A stretch of DNA of 64,000 nucleotides from contig NZ_JUGF01000001.1 in assembly GCF_000799165.1 (NCBI RefSeq), positions 806,001-870,000 on the forward strand, written 5' to 3'. Both the position numbers and the translations under genes were made by a program. Under the pieces are notes generated by a model that saw nothing but the letters and a program-made list of their open reading frames with translations, ran no database searches and had not been told where the DNA came from. Each line of letters begins with the position of its first letter. The stretch's first letter is position 1. Shown here in pieces: positions 1 to 8,623 of the stretch. Source of the stretch: Methylotenera versatilis 7. GTDB lineage: Bacteria; Pseudomonadota; Gammaproteobacteria; Burkholderiales; Methylophilaceae.

Positions 1-87
1 ACTGGCAGAAAAGCCTTCAAGGTCGATATACTCTTTGAGCATCTCAACCAGTTCAACGTCGTCATCTATCAGTAAAATTTTATCCAT
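1..87 (-). CDS. cpxR: Response regulator, CpxR-like (N-terminal 29 residues; runs off the window)
   Basis: Only the first 29 codons are inside the window. They read as a receiver-domain start: the first strand MDKILLIDDD carries the acidic pair, followed by VELVEMLKEYIDLEGF. That is the beginning of an OmpR/CpxR-type response regulator, which would be phosphorylated by a partner histidine kinase and bind DNA. The ATG at 87 is the only sensible start. The CpxR assignment comes from context: the gene is divergent from a CpxP/Spy-family chaperone, and a perfect GTAAA-N5-GTAAA box lies in the shared promoter region. The output domain cannot be seen, so another OmpR-family regulator remains possible. 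Confidence 0.7.
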   Translation of the reverse strand, partial: MDKILLIDDDVELVEMLKEYIDLEGFSAS

Positions 88-186
88 GATATGTATTTAG
101 ATTATGTGTTTACTCAAAATCTTGTACTTTAAAGTGTTAACGCATCATACCAGTCACAAAACCATCAACAAGCTTAATCACCAACC

Positions 187-201
187 TTTACGCAGATTTA
201 C
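187..201 (-). promoter_or_regulatory. CpxR-type binding box
   Basis: On the minus strand this reads GTAAA-TCTGC-GTAAA, an exact match to the tandem GTAAA-N5-GTAAA consensus known for CpxR. It sits between the divergent cpxR-like and cpxP/spy-like genes, where autoregulation of a Cpx system is expected. Function is inferred from the consensus and the context. Confidence 0.65.
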
Positions 202-317
202 ACACTCTTAACAGCGTTTTACAACTAGCAATTGCACAATGGCAACATCCTAAAGCGCAACAGAAATAGGATTTTTGCAACAGACATTTTTTAATGTTAA
301 CTAAAAGGAATAAGCAA

Positions 318-872
318 ATGAAACATCTATCGATTAAACAATTATTGGCGATTTCAACTTTGGCGATTACTTTGCCATTTTCTGCTTTAAGTCATGCAGA
401 ACAAGGTAAAGATTGCGGAAGGCATGATGGTAAACGTGGTCACGGTTTCGATCAATCTTTCAAACGTGGCGGAAATTTTGGCGAGCCTGGCGTGCCACGC
501 CACTTAAAAGCGCTTAATTTAACGCAAGATCAACAAGACAAAATCTTTGCGATTGTGCATGAGCAAGCACCAGCAAAATATACACAACATAAACAACAGC
601 GTGAAACATTAGAAGCGTTGCGTACACTTGCTCAAGCCGATAAATTTGATGAAGCAAAAGCGCAGCAATTAGCGGACCAATTAGGTAAATTAGAGAAAGA
701 AAAGGTATTAAATCGCCTAAAAACAGAAGCTAAAATCAATGCAATTTTAACGCCGGAGCAACGTGCAAAAGCACGTGAATTTAAAGCGCCAGAAAATCGT
801 GGATATGGTAAAAATCAGCCAACACGCTTTAAACAAAAATCTGAAGCAGCGGCAAAACCAATAAATAGTTAA
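318..872 (+). CDS. CpxP/Spy-family periplasmic chaperone-like protein
   Basis: About 184 residues. An N-terminal signal peptide (KQLLAISTLAITLPFSALSHA) is followed by a basic, Gly/His-rich stretch. A helical LTxxQ-type domain follows, with motifs LNLTQDQQDKIF and, near the C-terminus, ILTPEQRAKAREF, the repeated signature of the CpxP/Spy family. Such proteins are periplasmic and either damp Cpx signalling (CpxP) or act as ATP-independent chaperones (Spy). I prefer the ATG at 318 because AAGGAA lies 7 nt before it; an in-frame ATG at 294 has no such site. The gene is divergent from the cpxR-like gene with a CpxR-type box between them. Whether it acts as CpxP or Spy cannot be told from sequence. 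Confidence 0.8.
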   Translation: MKHLSIKQLLAISTLAITLPFSALSHAEQGKDCGRHDGKRGHGFDQSFKRGGNFGEPGVPRHLKALNLTQDQQDKIFAIVHEQAPAKYTQHKQQRETLEALRTLAQADKFDEAKAQQLADQLGKLEKEKVLNRLKTEAKINAILTPEQRAKAREFKAPENRGYGKNQPTRFKQKSEAAAKPINS

Positions 873-893
873 CTATTTAGCTACTGTTTAAAC

Positions 894-927
894 AAAAAAA
901 CCTGCATTTAATTTTGCAGGTTTTTTT
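894..927. terminator. Bidirectional intrinsic terminator
   Basis: The stem AACCTGCA/TGCAGGTT has an 8-nt loop and is flanked by an A-run on the left and a T-run on the right. It can terminate both the cpxP/spy-like gene and the convergent hypothetical gene. Confidence 0.85.
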
Positions 928-942
928 GCGTATTTTAAAGTG

Positions 943-1515
943 TTAATCACGCTCAAACGCTTCACATAACTGGCTTAATAATTGACCAAAAAGTGGCAAC
1001 ACTTCCTCTTTGCTGTGTGGGCTGTCATCATCGGTACCGGCAACCACAAAACTCACCGTTAATTTATCCAGATTCTCCCTGAACTCGGCCCAATGCTCCG
1101 CTTCCGCATCGCCAATGAGTTTAAATTTATGAAAACCAGATTCAATGATTTCCATCAATTCTGCATCACTAATGCCGGCAAACAAAGTTTTAGCAATCAC
1201 TACTTGTGCAGTCGTTAAATCAGGCGCGGCTTCACCTTCTGCCGCCAATTCATGCGACAGTGGCAACGTTAAGAACGCGAAAATCAACATGGCATAAGCT
1301 TGATACACGCTGAGCATATCAAAATTATTATGGCGCTCATCCACAGGCTGGCGCATGGCGGCTTGAATCGCTCTAAATGTAACGAAACTGGTTAAGTAAT
1401 GTGCTGAATCGACTGCATTGTAATCGTCCAAACTAATATTAGGCTTTGCGCCATCGTCGTAGCTATCTGCTAAGCATAGCGCGTGCAATAAGGTTAATCG
1501 TTTTGAATAGTCCAT
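943..1515 (-). CDS. Conserved hypothetical protein, acidic and soluble
   Basis: About 190 residues from the ATG at 1515. A TTG four codons upstream is possible, but the ATG has GAG about 8 nt before it. No signal peptide or clear membrane helix; the hydrophobic stretch AMLIFAFLTLPLS may be a buried helix. The sequence is largely helical and acidic, with no catalytic motif I recognise. It lies 66 nt beyond the yheS-like gene on the same strand and may be read with it. I cannot assign a function. Confidence 0.65.
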   Translation of the reverse strand: MDYSKRLTLLHALCLADSYDDGAKPNISLDDYNAVDSAHYLTSFVTFRAIQAAMRQPVDERHNNFDMLSVYQAYAMLIFAFLTLPLSHELAAEGEAAPDLTTAQVVIAKTLFAGISDAELMEIIESGFHKFKLIGDAEAEHWAEFRENLDKLTVSFVVAGTDDDSPHSKEEVLPLFGQLLSQLCEAFERD

Positions 1516-1581
1516 AGGTTTTCTCAATCCGTTTTTAAATAAGTTTTTTGCCTACTTTATATTTAACTCAGCGCTAAATGA

Positions 1582-3498
1582 TTAACTACCGATTTCAGGC
1601 AAAGTTTCTAATTGTTCGTGCAATTCCAACCAGCGCATTTCTGTCGCTTCTACTAACCCCGCCAATTCAGCTTGGCGTTTTAGCAGGTTTTGCAGCTCAT
1701 TTTTATTTGCAACATCATACAAACTTGAATCGCCTGCTCTGGCATCTAATACCGTTTTTTCAGCCGCAATTTGTTCAAGCTGTTTTTCCAGTTTTTCAGT
1801 TTCTTTTAGTAATGGTCTACGTGCCAAAATACGCGCTTGACGTTCTGCTTTACTTTGTGCGTAATCATTCTTTTTAGGCGTCGTTTCGGCATTCACTATT
1901 TCATTGTTTTGTTCTTTTGATAGTTGAGTTTTTGTTGTCGCAAGCCAGTTTTTATAATCATCCAGATCACCATCAAAGGTTTTTGCCGCGCCATCTGCGA
2001 CCAAGACAAAGTTGTCACAGGTTGCGCGCAGCAAGGCTCTATCATGCGAAACTAGAATCACGCCACCTTGATAATCCTGCAAAGCCAGCGTTAATGCATG
2101 ACGCATTTCCAAATCCAGATGGTTGGTCGGTTCATCCAATAGCAGCAGATTTGGACGCGTCCAAATCAGCAAAGCTAAAGCCAAGCGTGATTTCTCGCCG
2201 CCAGAAAAATTTTCACAGCTACTGCGTGCCATGTCACCTTTAAAATCAAAACCGCCTAAATAATTGAGGTGCTCTTGTTCTCTGGTAGATGGGTCAAGCC
2301 TTAGCATATGTTGCAGCGGCGATTCATTTGGTCGCAATTGCTCTAGTTGATGTTGGGCAAAATAACCGATATTTAAATCTTTACCAGTAACGCGCTTGCC
2401 ACTTAAAGGCTTTAGCTCATCCGCAAGTAATTTGATGAGGGTAGATTTACCCGCACCATTCTTACCCAACAACCCAATGCGTTCACCAGGGCGAATCGCT
2501 AAAACAACATTGTTTAAAATAGGTTTATCTGCATAACCTGCGCTTATCTCGTCCAGTACCAATAACGGATCAGGGGCAGATACAGGTGGCCGAAACTCAA
2601 AACTGAATTGTGAGTCGATATGCGCAGCAGAAATCATTTCCATGCGCTCTAGGGCTTTAATGCGGCTTTGTGCCTGACGTGCTTTGGTGGCCTGTGCACG
2701 GAATCGGTCAATATAGCTATGCAGATGCGCAACTTTGCGTTGCTGCTTTTCATGCATGGCTTGTTGCAATGCCAGCTTTTCAGCACGCTGGCGCTCAAAA
2801 TCACTATAACCACCGCGATACAGCGTAATACGCTGCTGTTCTATGTGCAGCACATTATCAATGACGTTATCCAAAAAGTCGCGGTCATGCGAAATAAGTA
2901 ATAACGTTCCGCGATAATCACGCAGCCAACTTTCCAGCCAGATCACCGCATCCAAATCCAAATGGTTGGTTGGTTCATCCAGCAAGAGTAAATCACTGCG
3001 GCACATCAATGCGCGCGCCAGATTCAACCGCACACGCCAGCCGCCAGAGAAATCACTCACAGGACGCGTTAAGTCAGTCTGGCTGAAACCCAAACCATCC
3101 AGCAAACTGGCCGCGCGCGCCTTGGCAGAATATCCTTCGATATCGCTTAAACGCTGGTGCAACTCTGCGATTTTTTCGCCTTGATGCTGAGTTTCTGCTG
3201 CTTGCAATGCGGCTTCTACTTCGGTTAATTCTGCATCGCCTTCCAAGGTAAATTGCAAGGCTGCTAAATTTAAACTCGGCGTTTCTTGCGCCACATGCGC
3301 AATCACCCAGTTAGGTGGAGTTTCCAAATCGCCGACCTCTTGCTGCAACTCACCACGCAATAAGGCAAAAATGGATGATTTACCAGCGCCGTTTGCGCCG
3401 ATCAAGCCAACTTTGTGACCCGGATGTAATTGAAAAGCTGCTGCTTCTATCAACACTTTTACACCGCGAGTTAAACTTAAATTTCTAAATTGAATCAA
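1582..3498 (-). CDS. yheS: ABC-F family ATPase, YheS type
   Basis: Two ABC ATPase domains on one chain and no membrane segments. The first Walker A (GANGAGKS) is at residues 34-41 and the second (GKNGAGKST) near residue 345. Each half has an SGG signature (DFSGGW, NFSGGE) and a Walker B of the form LLLDEPTNHLDL. A basic linker containing SRIKALERME separates the halves and a charged coiled-coil tail closes the protein. These are ABC-F features; the family acts on the ribosome and is not a transporter. The opening MIQFRNLSLTRGVKVL matches YheS. I chose the TTG at 3498, which gives 638 residues (about the family length) with GGA upstream; an in-frame extension to 3549 is unlikely to be translated. 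Confidence 0.88.
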   Translation of the reverse strand: MIQFRNLSLTRGVKVLIEAAAFQLHPGHKVGLIGANGAGKSSIFALLRGELQQEVGDLETPPNWVIAHVAQETPSLNLAALQFTLEGDAELTEVEAALQAAETQHQGEKIAELHQRLSDIEGYSAKARAASLLDGLGFSQTDLTRPVSDFSGGWRVRLNLARALMCRSDLLLLDEPTNHLDLDAVIWLESWLRDYRGTLLLISHDRDFLDNVIDNVLHIEQQRITLYRGGYSDFERQRAEKLALQQAMHEKQQRKVAHLHSYIDRFRAQATKARQAQSRIKALERMEMISAAHIDSQFSFEFRPPVSAPDPLLVLDEISAGYADKPILNNVVLAIRPGERIGLLGKNGAGKSTLIKLLADELKPLSGKRVTGKDLNIGYFAQHQLEQLRPNESPLQHMLRLDPSTREQEHLNYLGGFDFKGDMARSSCENFSGGEKSRLALALLIWTRPNLLLLDEPTNHLDLEMRHALTLALQDYQGGVILVSHDRALLRATCDNFVLVADGAAKTFDGDLDDYKNWLATTKTQLSKEQNNEIVNAETTPKKNDYAQSKAERQARILARRPLLKETEKLEKQLEQIAAEKTVLDARAGDSSLYDVANKNELQNLLKRQAELAGLVEATEMRWLELHEQLETLPEIGS

Positions 3499-3619
3499 TA
3501 CAATTCCAGTTGATAAGCAGTAAAACGAAACCGACGAACCATTTAGCAAGTGGATTCGTCAAAAGGCGTTATTCTAAAGCAATCTACATGAATTTTTATC
3601 AGAATATCCGCTTAAAGCA

Positions 3620-3646
3620 TGTTTACGTTTTGTTTACGTGTAAACA
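3620..3646. promoter_or_regulatory. Operator-like inverted repeat with an extra half-site
   Basis: A 7+2+7 inverted repeat TGTTTAC-GT-GTAAACA (3631-3646) is preceded exactly 11 nt upstream by a further half-site TGTTTACG (3620-3627). It lies in the divergent interval between the yheS-like gene and yhdP. The symmetry and one-helical-turn spacing look like a binding site for a dimeric regulator; which one is unknown. Confidence 0.45.
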
Positions 3647-3776
3647 TCTAATTTTCAAGTAAAATAATGACTTAATACGCGTATTAACCATAGAAAACCG
3701 ACTAAATACGCTTTATCGACCTTCAATCAACCGTTTAGAAAATACCCATTCATTTAGAAATGACAATACCCAACCA

Positions 3777-6700
3777 ATGATTACCGTAAAAAAAATAGCT
3801 CGCTGGGTATTGTATGTCTTTGCTGTGTTGCTGGGCGTGGTCGTAGTGGCGGCACTGGTAATACGCTTTATGATTTTTCCTAATATCGACCAGTACAAGG
3901 ACGATATTGCCACTTTTGCAACAAAAACGATTGGGCAAAAAGTAACCATTGGCGAAATCGTCACGGGTTGGGATGATATTTCACCACATGTTGCACTCCT
4001 AAAAGTAGATGTGTTTGACGCAGAAAATCGCGTTGCACTGCACTTGAATAATGTAGAAGCAACACTGTCTTGGATAAGCGTGCCTTTACTGCAACCCAGA
4101 TTAAGAGAGTTACAGGTACATAATCCTGAATTAACCATCAGGCGCAATGCAGACGGCAGCATCTACTTGGCTGGTATCAACATGGCAAGCGAATCTAAAC
4201 CTGATTTTGCCAATTGGTTATTAAAACAACGCAGTGTAGAAGTTAAAAATGCACAGGTAATCTGGCAGGATGATCTACGTCAGGCACCTGCACTATCTTT
4301 AAAAGAATTCAATTTAACACTGGAAAAACCTTTATTAAACAGTTTATTAAGGCAACATACTTTTGAAATATCCACCCTGCTATCCGCAGGTACGCAGCAA
4401 AAAATAAAAGCCAGCGGGTACTTTATTGGTAACGATGTCAGCAAGTTAAACACATGGCATGGCGATGTTGCGGCTGAACTCACCCAAACAGAATTAGCCG
4501 CTTTTAAACCTTGGCTGGATTACCCCGTTAATATTCAAAGTGCTTTAGGCAATGCAAAAATTGCCCTGACTTTTGCTAATGCGCAGATTCAAAGGGTGAA
4601 ATCAAATGTTGGTATTAGCAATTTGGCGGTTGTTACCAAAAATGAAACCGCACCGTTAGTTGCAACAAAATTTACCGGCGACCTGCTATGGAGCAAGTTA
4701 AAAAATACGCAAACCTTTAGCGCGCGCGATATTCAACTTAATACCAATACAGGTTTGAATATTCGCAATGGCAACGCAACGTACGTCAGCTCAATCAAAA
4801 ATAATAAACCCTGGATTAAAGCCGATGTCCGCTTGGATCAATTTAATTTGGCCATGTTAAAACAGGTTTCATCGCACATTAACTTGCCACAGAACATAGT
4901 GACGCAACTGAATGGATTTTCGCCGGTTGGCGCTCTGCAAGCAGTACATTTAAGCTGGGAAGGTAGCGCAAATAAACCTGAACACTATTTAGTGAATACA
5001 CGATTTAATCAGTTAGGTATTCAGGCATTTCAAGAAATACCCGGTTTTAGCAATTTAACAGGTGCGATTCAAGCAGATGAGGACGGCGGAAAACTTACGC
5101 TGGCATCACAAAATGCCACGCTGGACTTTAAAGATATTTTACGCTGGCCAATTCCTGCAAGCCAATTAAAAGGCGAAGTGGATTGGAAGGTACGTAAAGA
5201 TCAAACCCGCATTACTGCCAAAGAGGTTTTCATTTCCAGCCCGCATATCACCGGAACCGTTAACGCCAGTTATGACATGAATGGCATCAAAGGTGGTCAT
5301 TTAGACTTAACCGGCAAGTTTGGCAAAGGTAATGCGAAATATGCGCCATTTTATTATCCGATCATATTAGGTGAAAGCACGATACATTGGCTGGACACCT
5401 CTATATTGGCGGGGCGTGCAGAAGATGTTTTGCTGAGAGTGAAAGGTAATTTAGCTGATTTCCCTTTTGTGGATAAACAAAACAAGCCAAATACTCAGCT
5501 AGGAATATTTAAAGTAACGGCTAAAGTTAGCGACGCTTTATTGGAGTATGGCACTGGCTGGCCTGCTATCGATCAATTAAATCTAGACCTGCTGTTTGAG
5601 GGAAAACGCATGTTGCTTGAAGCAAATTCAGGCCGTATTTCTGGCAATAAGATCATTAAAAGCCGCGCAGAAATTGCGCAGCTTGATGCAGATTGGCCCA
5701 TTCTACATATTGTGAGCGAAGCAGAAGGTTTGGTTTCTGATGCCATTAAATTTGTGAACGAAAGTCCTGTTAAGCAAGTGACACTAGGGTTTACAGACAA
5801 CCTTAAAACAGCTGGCCGTGGCAACTTACAATTGACGCTGGAGATTCCGCTGGAAAATTCTGAACAGGCAAAATATAAAGGGCTTTATAAAGTCAGTAAC
5901 AGTACTATTTTTGCCAATACAGAATTAGGGTTACCCGAATTAACCAAGTTAAATGGCAGTTTGGTTTTTAACGAAAAAGGCTTATCTGCCAACAATGTTA
6001 ATGCCGAAGTATTAGGAGGGCCTGCACAATTTAGCCTGAATACTGGCTCTGACAAGGTGGTTAAAGTGATTGCCAGCGGCAAAGTGAATGATATTGGCAT
6101 TAAAAAATTCAGCGCAAATGCGCTCACAAACCGCATTACTGGTAACGCAAGCTGGGCTGGCGAGATCACCATTAACAAACCATTGGTTGATTTGAATTTT
6201 CGTTCAAATTTAGTTGGTTTAGCCTTGGACTTTCCGCCACCTTTTAATAAACCTGCCAACCAAGAGATGTCAATTAGTGTTAATAAAAAACAGACGGTCA
6301 GTGATAGCGATGTGATTAACATTAACTATGATCAACTTGTATCCGCAAAAATATTACGCACATTAAAAGCACAACAACTTGCATTCGATCGCGGAGACAT
6401 TGGCATCAATACCGCTGCCGTTACTCCTTCGCAACAAGGATTATCGGTGCATGGAAAACTGGATGAGTTGGATGTAGATGAATGGCTAACGCTATTAAGT
6501 GAAAAACCATCCACGCAGACAAATAGTAACAATGCCGATTTAAACATCATCGGCAAAGCCGATTTGACCGTACAAAAACTGACTATTTTTGACCGCACAA
6601 TTAATGCGCTCAAAGTAACTGCTCAACCCAATGCAACTGGCTTGAAGATGGATATTGACGCGAAAGAAATGAGTGGCGATGTTGAATGGCAAGGCGAAGA

Positions 6701-7646
6701 TCGTGGCAAAATCATTGCACGCCTTAAACACTTAAGCATCCCCAATACAACCAGCATTACATCACCAACCATCACTAAGAAAGAATATATAAAACAGGCA
6801 AAAACTTATCCTGCGCTGGACATAGTGGCGGATAATTTTGAGCTGGGCACTAAAAAATTAGGCACTTTAGCGCTAAATGCTTTTGAGAATGGTGAAGACT
6901 GGGTGATTCAAAAGCTGGACATCACCAACGCAGACAGCACACTTAACATACAGGGCAATTGGCATAATTGGTCTCGCAATCCCAATACCAGCTTAATTGT
7001 GTCGCTAAGCACCAATAACATTGGTAAAACATTCAACCGTTTTGGCCAGCCTGATACGGTTAAAGGCGGCGAAGCCAAAGTTGATGGGCGACTTAACTGG
7101 GCTGGTAGTCCGCATGAGTTTGACATCAGGCGCTTAGATGGCAATTTAACTTTTGAGGCAACAAAAGGCCAAGTATTAAAAGTACAACCAGGCGTTGGAC
7201 GTTTATTCGGTTTAGTGACATTGCAAAGCTTGCCACGCCGTTTGAGTTTAGATTTTAGAGACTTATTTAGTGATGGTTTTGCATTTGATAAAATTAGTGC
7301 AACCGCTAAAATTAACAGTGGCATTGTACGCAGCGATGACTTTTTTATGACTGGTCCAGCCGCTGAAGCAAGCATTAAAGGTGAAACAAATTTAAAAACT
7401 GAAACACAGCATCTAAAAGTAAAAGTCACTCCACATATCAGCGATAGTTTATCCCTTGCTGCACTTGCAGGTGGCCCGATTGTCGGCGCAGCCGCCTTTG
7501 TTGCGCAAAAAATATTAAAAGACCCTTTTAATAAAATCGCTTCTACTGAATATGTCATCGGAGGCACGTGGGATAATCCGATAGAAATAAACGCAGAAAA
7601 AGATGATGCTCAGAAACCTAGCAACCAGTCTCCATTAACTCCTTAA
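3777..7646 (+). CDS. yhdP: YhdP, AsmA-like inter-membrane phospholipid transport protein
   Basis: 1289 residues, close to the usual length of about 1270. One N-terminal membrane anchor (WVLYVFAVLLGVVVVAALVI) is followed by a very long, beta-rich periplasmic region typical of the AsmA/TamB-like repeat proteins (DUF3971 and a C-terminal AsmA-like domain). The C-terminal part has the conserved PGVGRLFGLVTLQSLPRRLSL stretch, which I recognise from this family. YhdP is known, with TamB and YdbH, to bridge the envelope and move phospholipids to the outer membrane. The ATG at 3777 starts the anchor directly. It is followed after 17 nt by the nitrilase-family gene and then by tldD, a common proteobacterial order. 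Confidence 0.92.
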   Translation: MITVKKIARWVLYVFAVLLGVVVVAALVIRFMIFPNIDQYKDDIATFATKTIGQKVTIGEIVTGWDDISPHVALLKVDVFDAENRVALHLNNVEATLSWISVPLLQPRLRELQVHNPELTIRRNADGSIYLAGINMASESKPDFANWLLKQRSVEVKNAQVIWQDDLRQAPALSLKEFNLTLEKPLLNSLLRQHTFEISTLLSAGTQQKIKASGYFIGNDVSKLNTWHGDVAAELTQTELAAFKPWLDYPVNIQSALGNAKIALTFANAQIQRVKSNVGISNLAVVTKNETAPLVATKFTGDLLWSKLKNTQTFSARDIQLNTNTGLNIRNGNATYVSSIKNNKPWIKADVRLDQFNLAMLKQVSSHINLPQNIVTQLNGFSPVGALQAVHLSWEGSANKPEHYLVNTRFNQLGIQAFQEIPGFSNLTGAIQADEDGGKLTLASQNATLDFKDILRWPIPASQLKGEVDWKVRKDQTRITAKEVFISSPHITGTVNASYDMNGIKGGHLDLTGKFGKGNAKYAPFYYPIILGESTIHWLDTSILAGRAEDVLLRVKGNLADFPFVDKQNKPNTQLGIFKVTAKVSDALLEYGTGWPAIDQLNLDLLFEGKRMLLEANSGRISGNKIIKSRAEIAQLDADWPILHIVSEAEGLVSDAIKFVNESPVKQVTLGFTDNLKTAGRGNLQLTLEIPLENSEQAKYKGLYKVSNSTIFANTELGLPELTKLNGSLVFNEKGLSANNVNAEVLGGPAQFSLNTGSDKVVKVIASGKVNDIGIKKFSANALTNRITGNASWAGEITINKPLVDLNFRSNLVGLALDFPPPFNKPANQEMSISVNKKQTVSDSDVININYDQLVSAKILRTLKAQQLAFDRGDIGINTAAVTPSQQGLSVHGKLDELDVDEWLTLLSEKPSTQTNSNNADLNIIGKADLTVQKLTIFDRTINALKVTAQPNATGLKMDIDAKEMSGDVEWQGEDRGKIIARLKHLSIPNTTSITSPTITKKEYIKQAKTYPALDIVADNFELGTKKLGTLALNAFENGEDWVIQKLDITNADSTLNIQGNWHNWSRNPNTSLIVSLSTNNIGKTFNRFGQPDTVKGGEAKVDGRLNWAGSPHEFDIRRLDGNLTFEATKGQVLKVQPGVGRLFGLVTLQSLPRRLSLDFRDLFSDGFAFDKISATAKINSGIVRSDDFFMTGPAAEASIKGETNLKTETQHLKVKVTPHISDSLSLAALAGGPIVGAAAFVAQKILKDPFNKIASTEYVIGGTWDNPIEINAEKDDAQKPSNQSPLTP

Positions 7647-7663
7647 CAAACTGTTGAATAGAT

Positions 7664-8524
7664 ATGATCAGCCAAACTAAAAAAGCACCCCAGCAATCAA
7701 AAAGCACCCCTGCTAACAGTGTAAAAGTAGCAGGTATCCAAATGGCATCCAGCCCGCAGGTAAACTCCAATTTAATTGAAGCCGAACGCTTAATTGCGCT
7801 GGCGGTAACGCAAGGCGCAAAGATTGTCGTATTGCCGGAATATTTTTGCATAATGGGCATTAAAGAAACAGACAAAGTGGCAGTACGCGAAAGTACTGGT
7901 GATGGGCCGATACAAAAATTCTTAGCCAAAATGGCACGTAAGCATAAAGTCTGGCTGATTGGCGGTACAATTCCTTTAGTCAGCAATTTCCCCAATAAAG
8001 TGCGCAATAGCTGTTTAGTGTTTAACGACAAAGGCGAGCAAGTTGCGCGCTATGACAAAATTCATTTATTTGGCTTGGATTTAGGTACAGAGCATTATCA
8101 CGAAGAAAACACGATTGAATCGGGCGATAGCGTCGTGGTGGTAGATACTCCTTACGGCAAAATTGGTTTGTCTGTCTGCTACGATTTACGCTTTCCAGAG
8201 CTTTATCGCGCCATGGGCGAAGTGGATATGATTGTGATCCCATCGGCCTTTACCGAAACTACCGGCAAAGCACACTGGGAGAGCTTAATCCGCGCGCGTG
8301 CGATTGAAAACTTATGCTACGTCATCGCGCCAGCACAAGGTGGCTACCATGTATCAGGCCGCGAAACACACGGCAACAGCATGATTGTAGACCCATGGGG
8401 CGTGATTTTAGACAGGTTGCCACGCGGTTCCGGAGTCGTCGTTGCCAATGTCAATCGTGATTACCAAACAAGCTTGCGTCAAAGTTTGCCGGCACTTAAG
8501 CACAAAACAATTAAAGCGATTTAA
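7664..8524 (+). CDS. Nitrilase-superfamily amidase (Nit1/deaminated-glutathione amidase branch)
   Basis: 286 residues, one carbon-nitrogen hydrolase domain. The Glu-Lys-Cys triad is visible: E59 in VVLPEYF, K132 in RYDKIHLFGLDL and C172 in SVCYDLRFPELYR. The last two contexts are typical of the Nit1/NitFhit branch, whose members hydrolyse deaminated glutathione and related omega-amides and so act in metabolite repair. Cytosolic; no signal peptide. It starts 17 nt after yhdP, so probably co-transcribed with it. The exact substrate is inferred from the family. Confidence 0.85.
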   Translation: MISQTKKAPQQSKSTPANSVKVAGIQMASSPQVNSNLIEAERLIALAVTQGAKIVVLPEYFCIMGIKETDKVAVRESTGDGPIQKFLAKMARKHKVWLIGGTIPLVSNFPNKVRNSCLVFNDKGEQVARYDKIHLFGLDLGTEHYHEENTIESGDSVVVVDTPYGKIGLSVCYDLRFPELYRAMGEVDMIVIPSAFTETTGKAHWESLIRARAIENLCYVIAPAQGGYHVSGRETHGNSMIVDPWGVILDRLPRGSGVVVANVNRDYQTSLRQSLPALKHKTIKAI

Positions 8525-8623
8525 CTGGCCGTCAATTTAAGCACGCATCAATCAAGAATATACTTAGCGCGATTACTGCTGTGCGAGTATAGTAAATTTA
8601 ACTTACGTCACCATATTAAAGTT

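Noticed and set aside
1578-2243. Open frames on the plus strand across the yheS-like gene
   Set aside because: They are shadows of the ABC-F gene, which has clear domain motifs; the shadow products have no recognisable features.
5573-7567. Minus-strand frames of up to 219 codons inside yhdP
   Set aside because: They lie entirely within a long, well-conserved yhdP frame and show Ser/Leu-rich, non-conserved composition.
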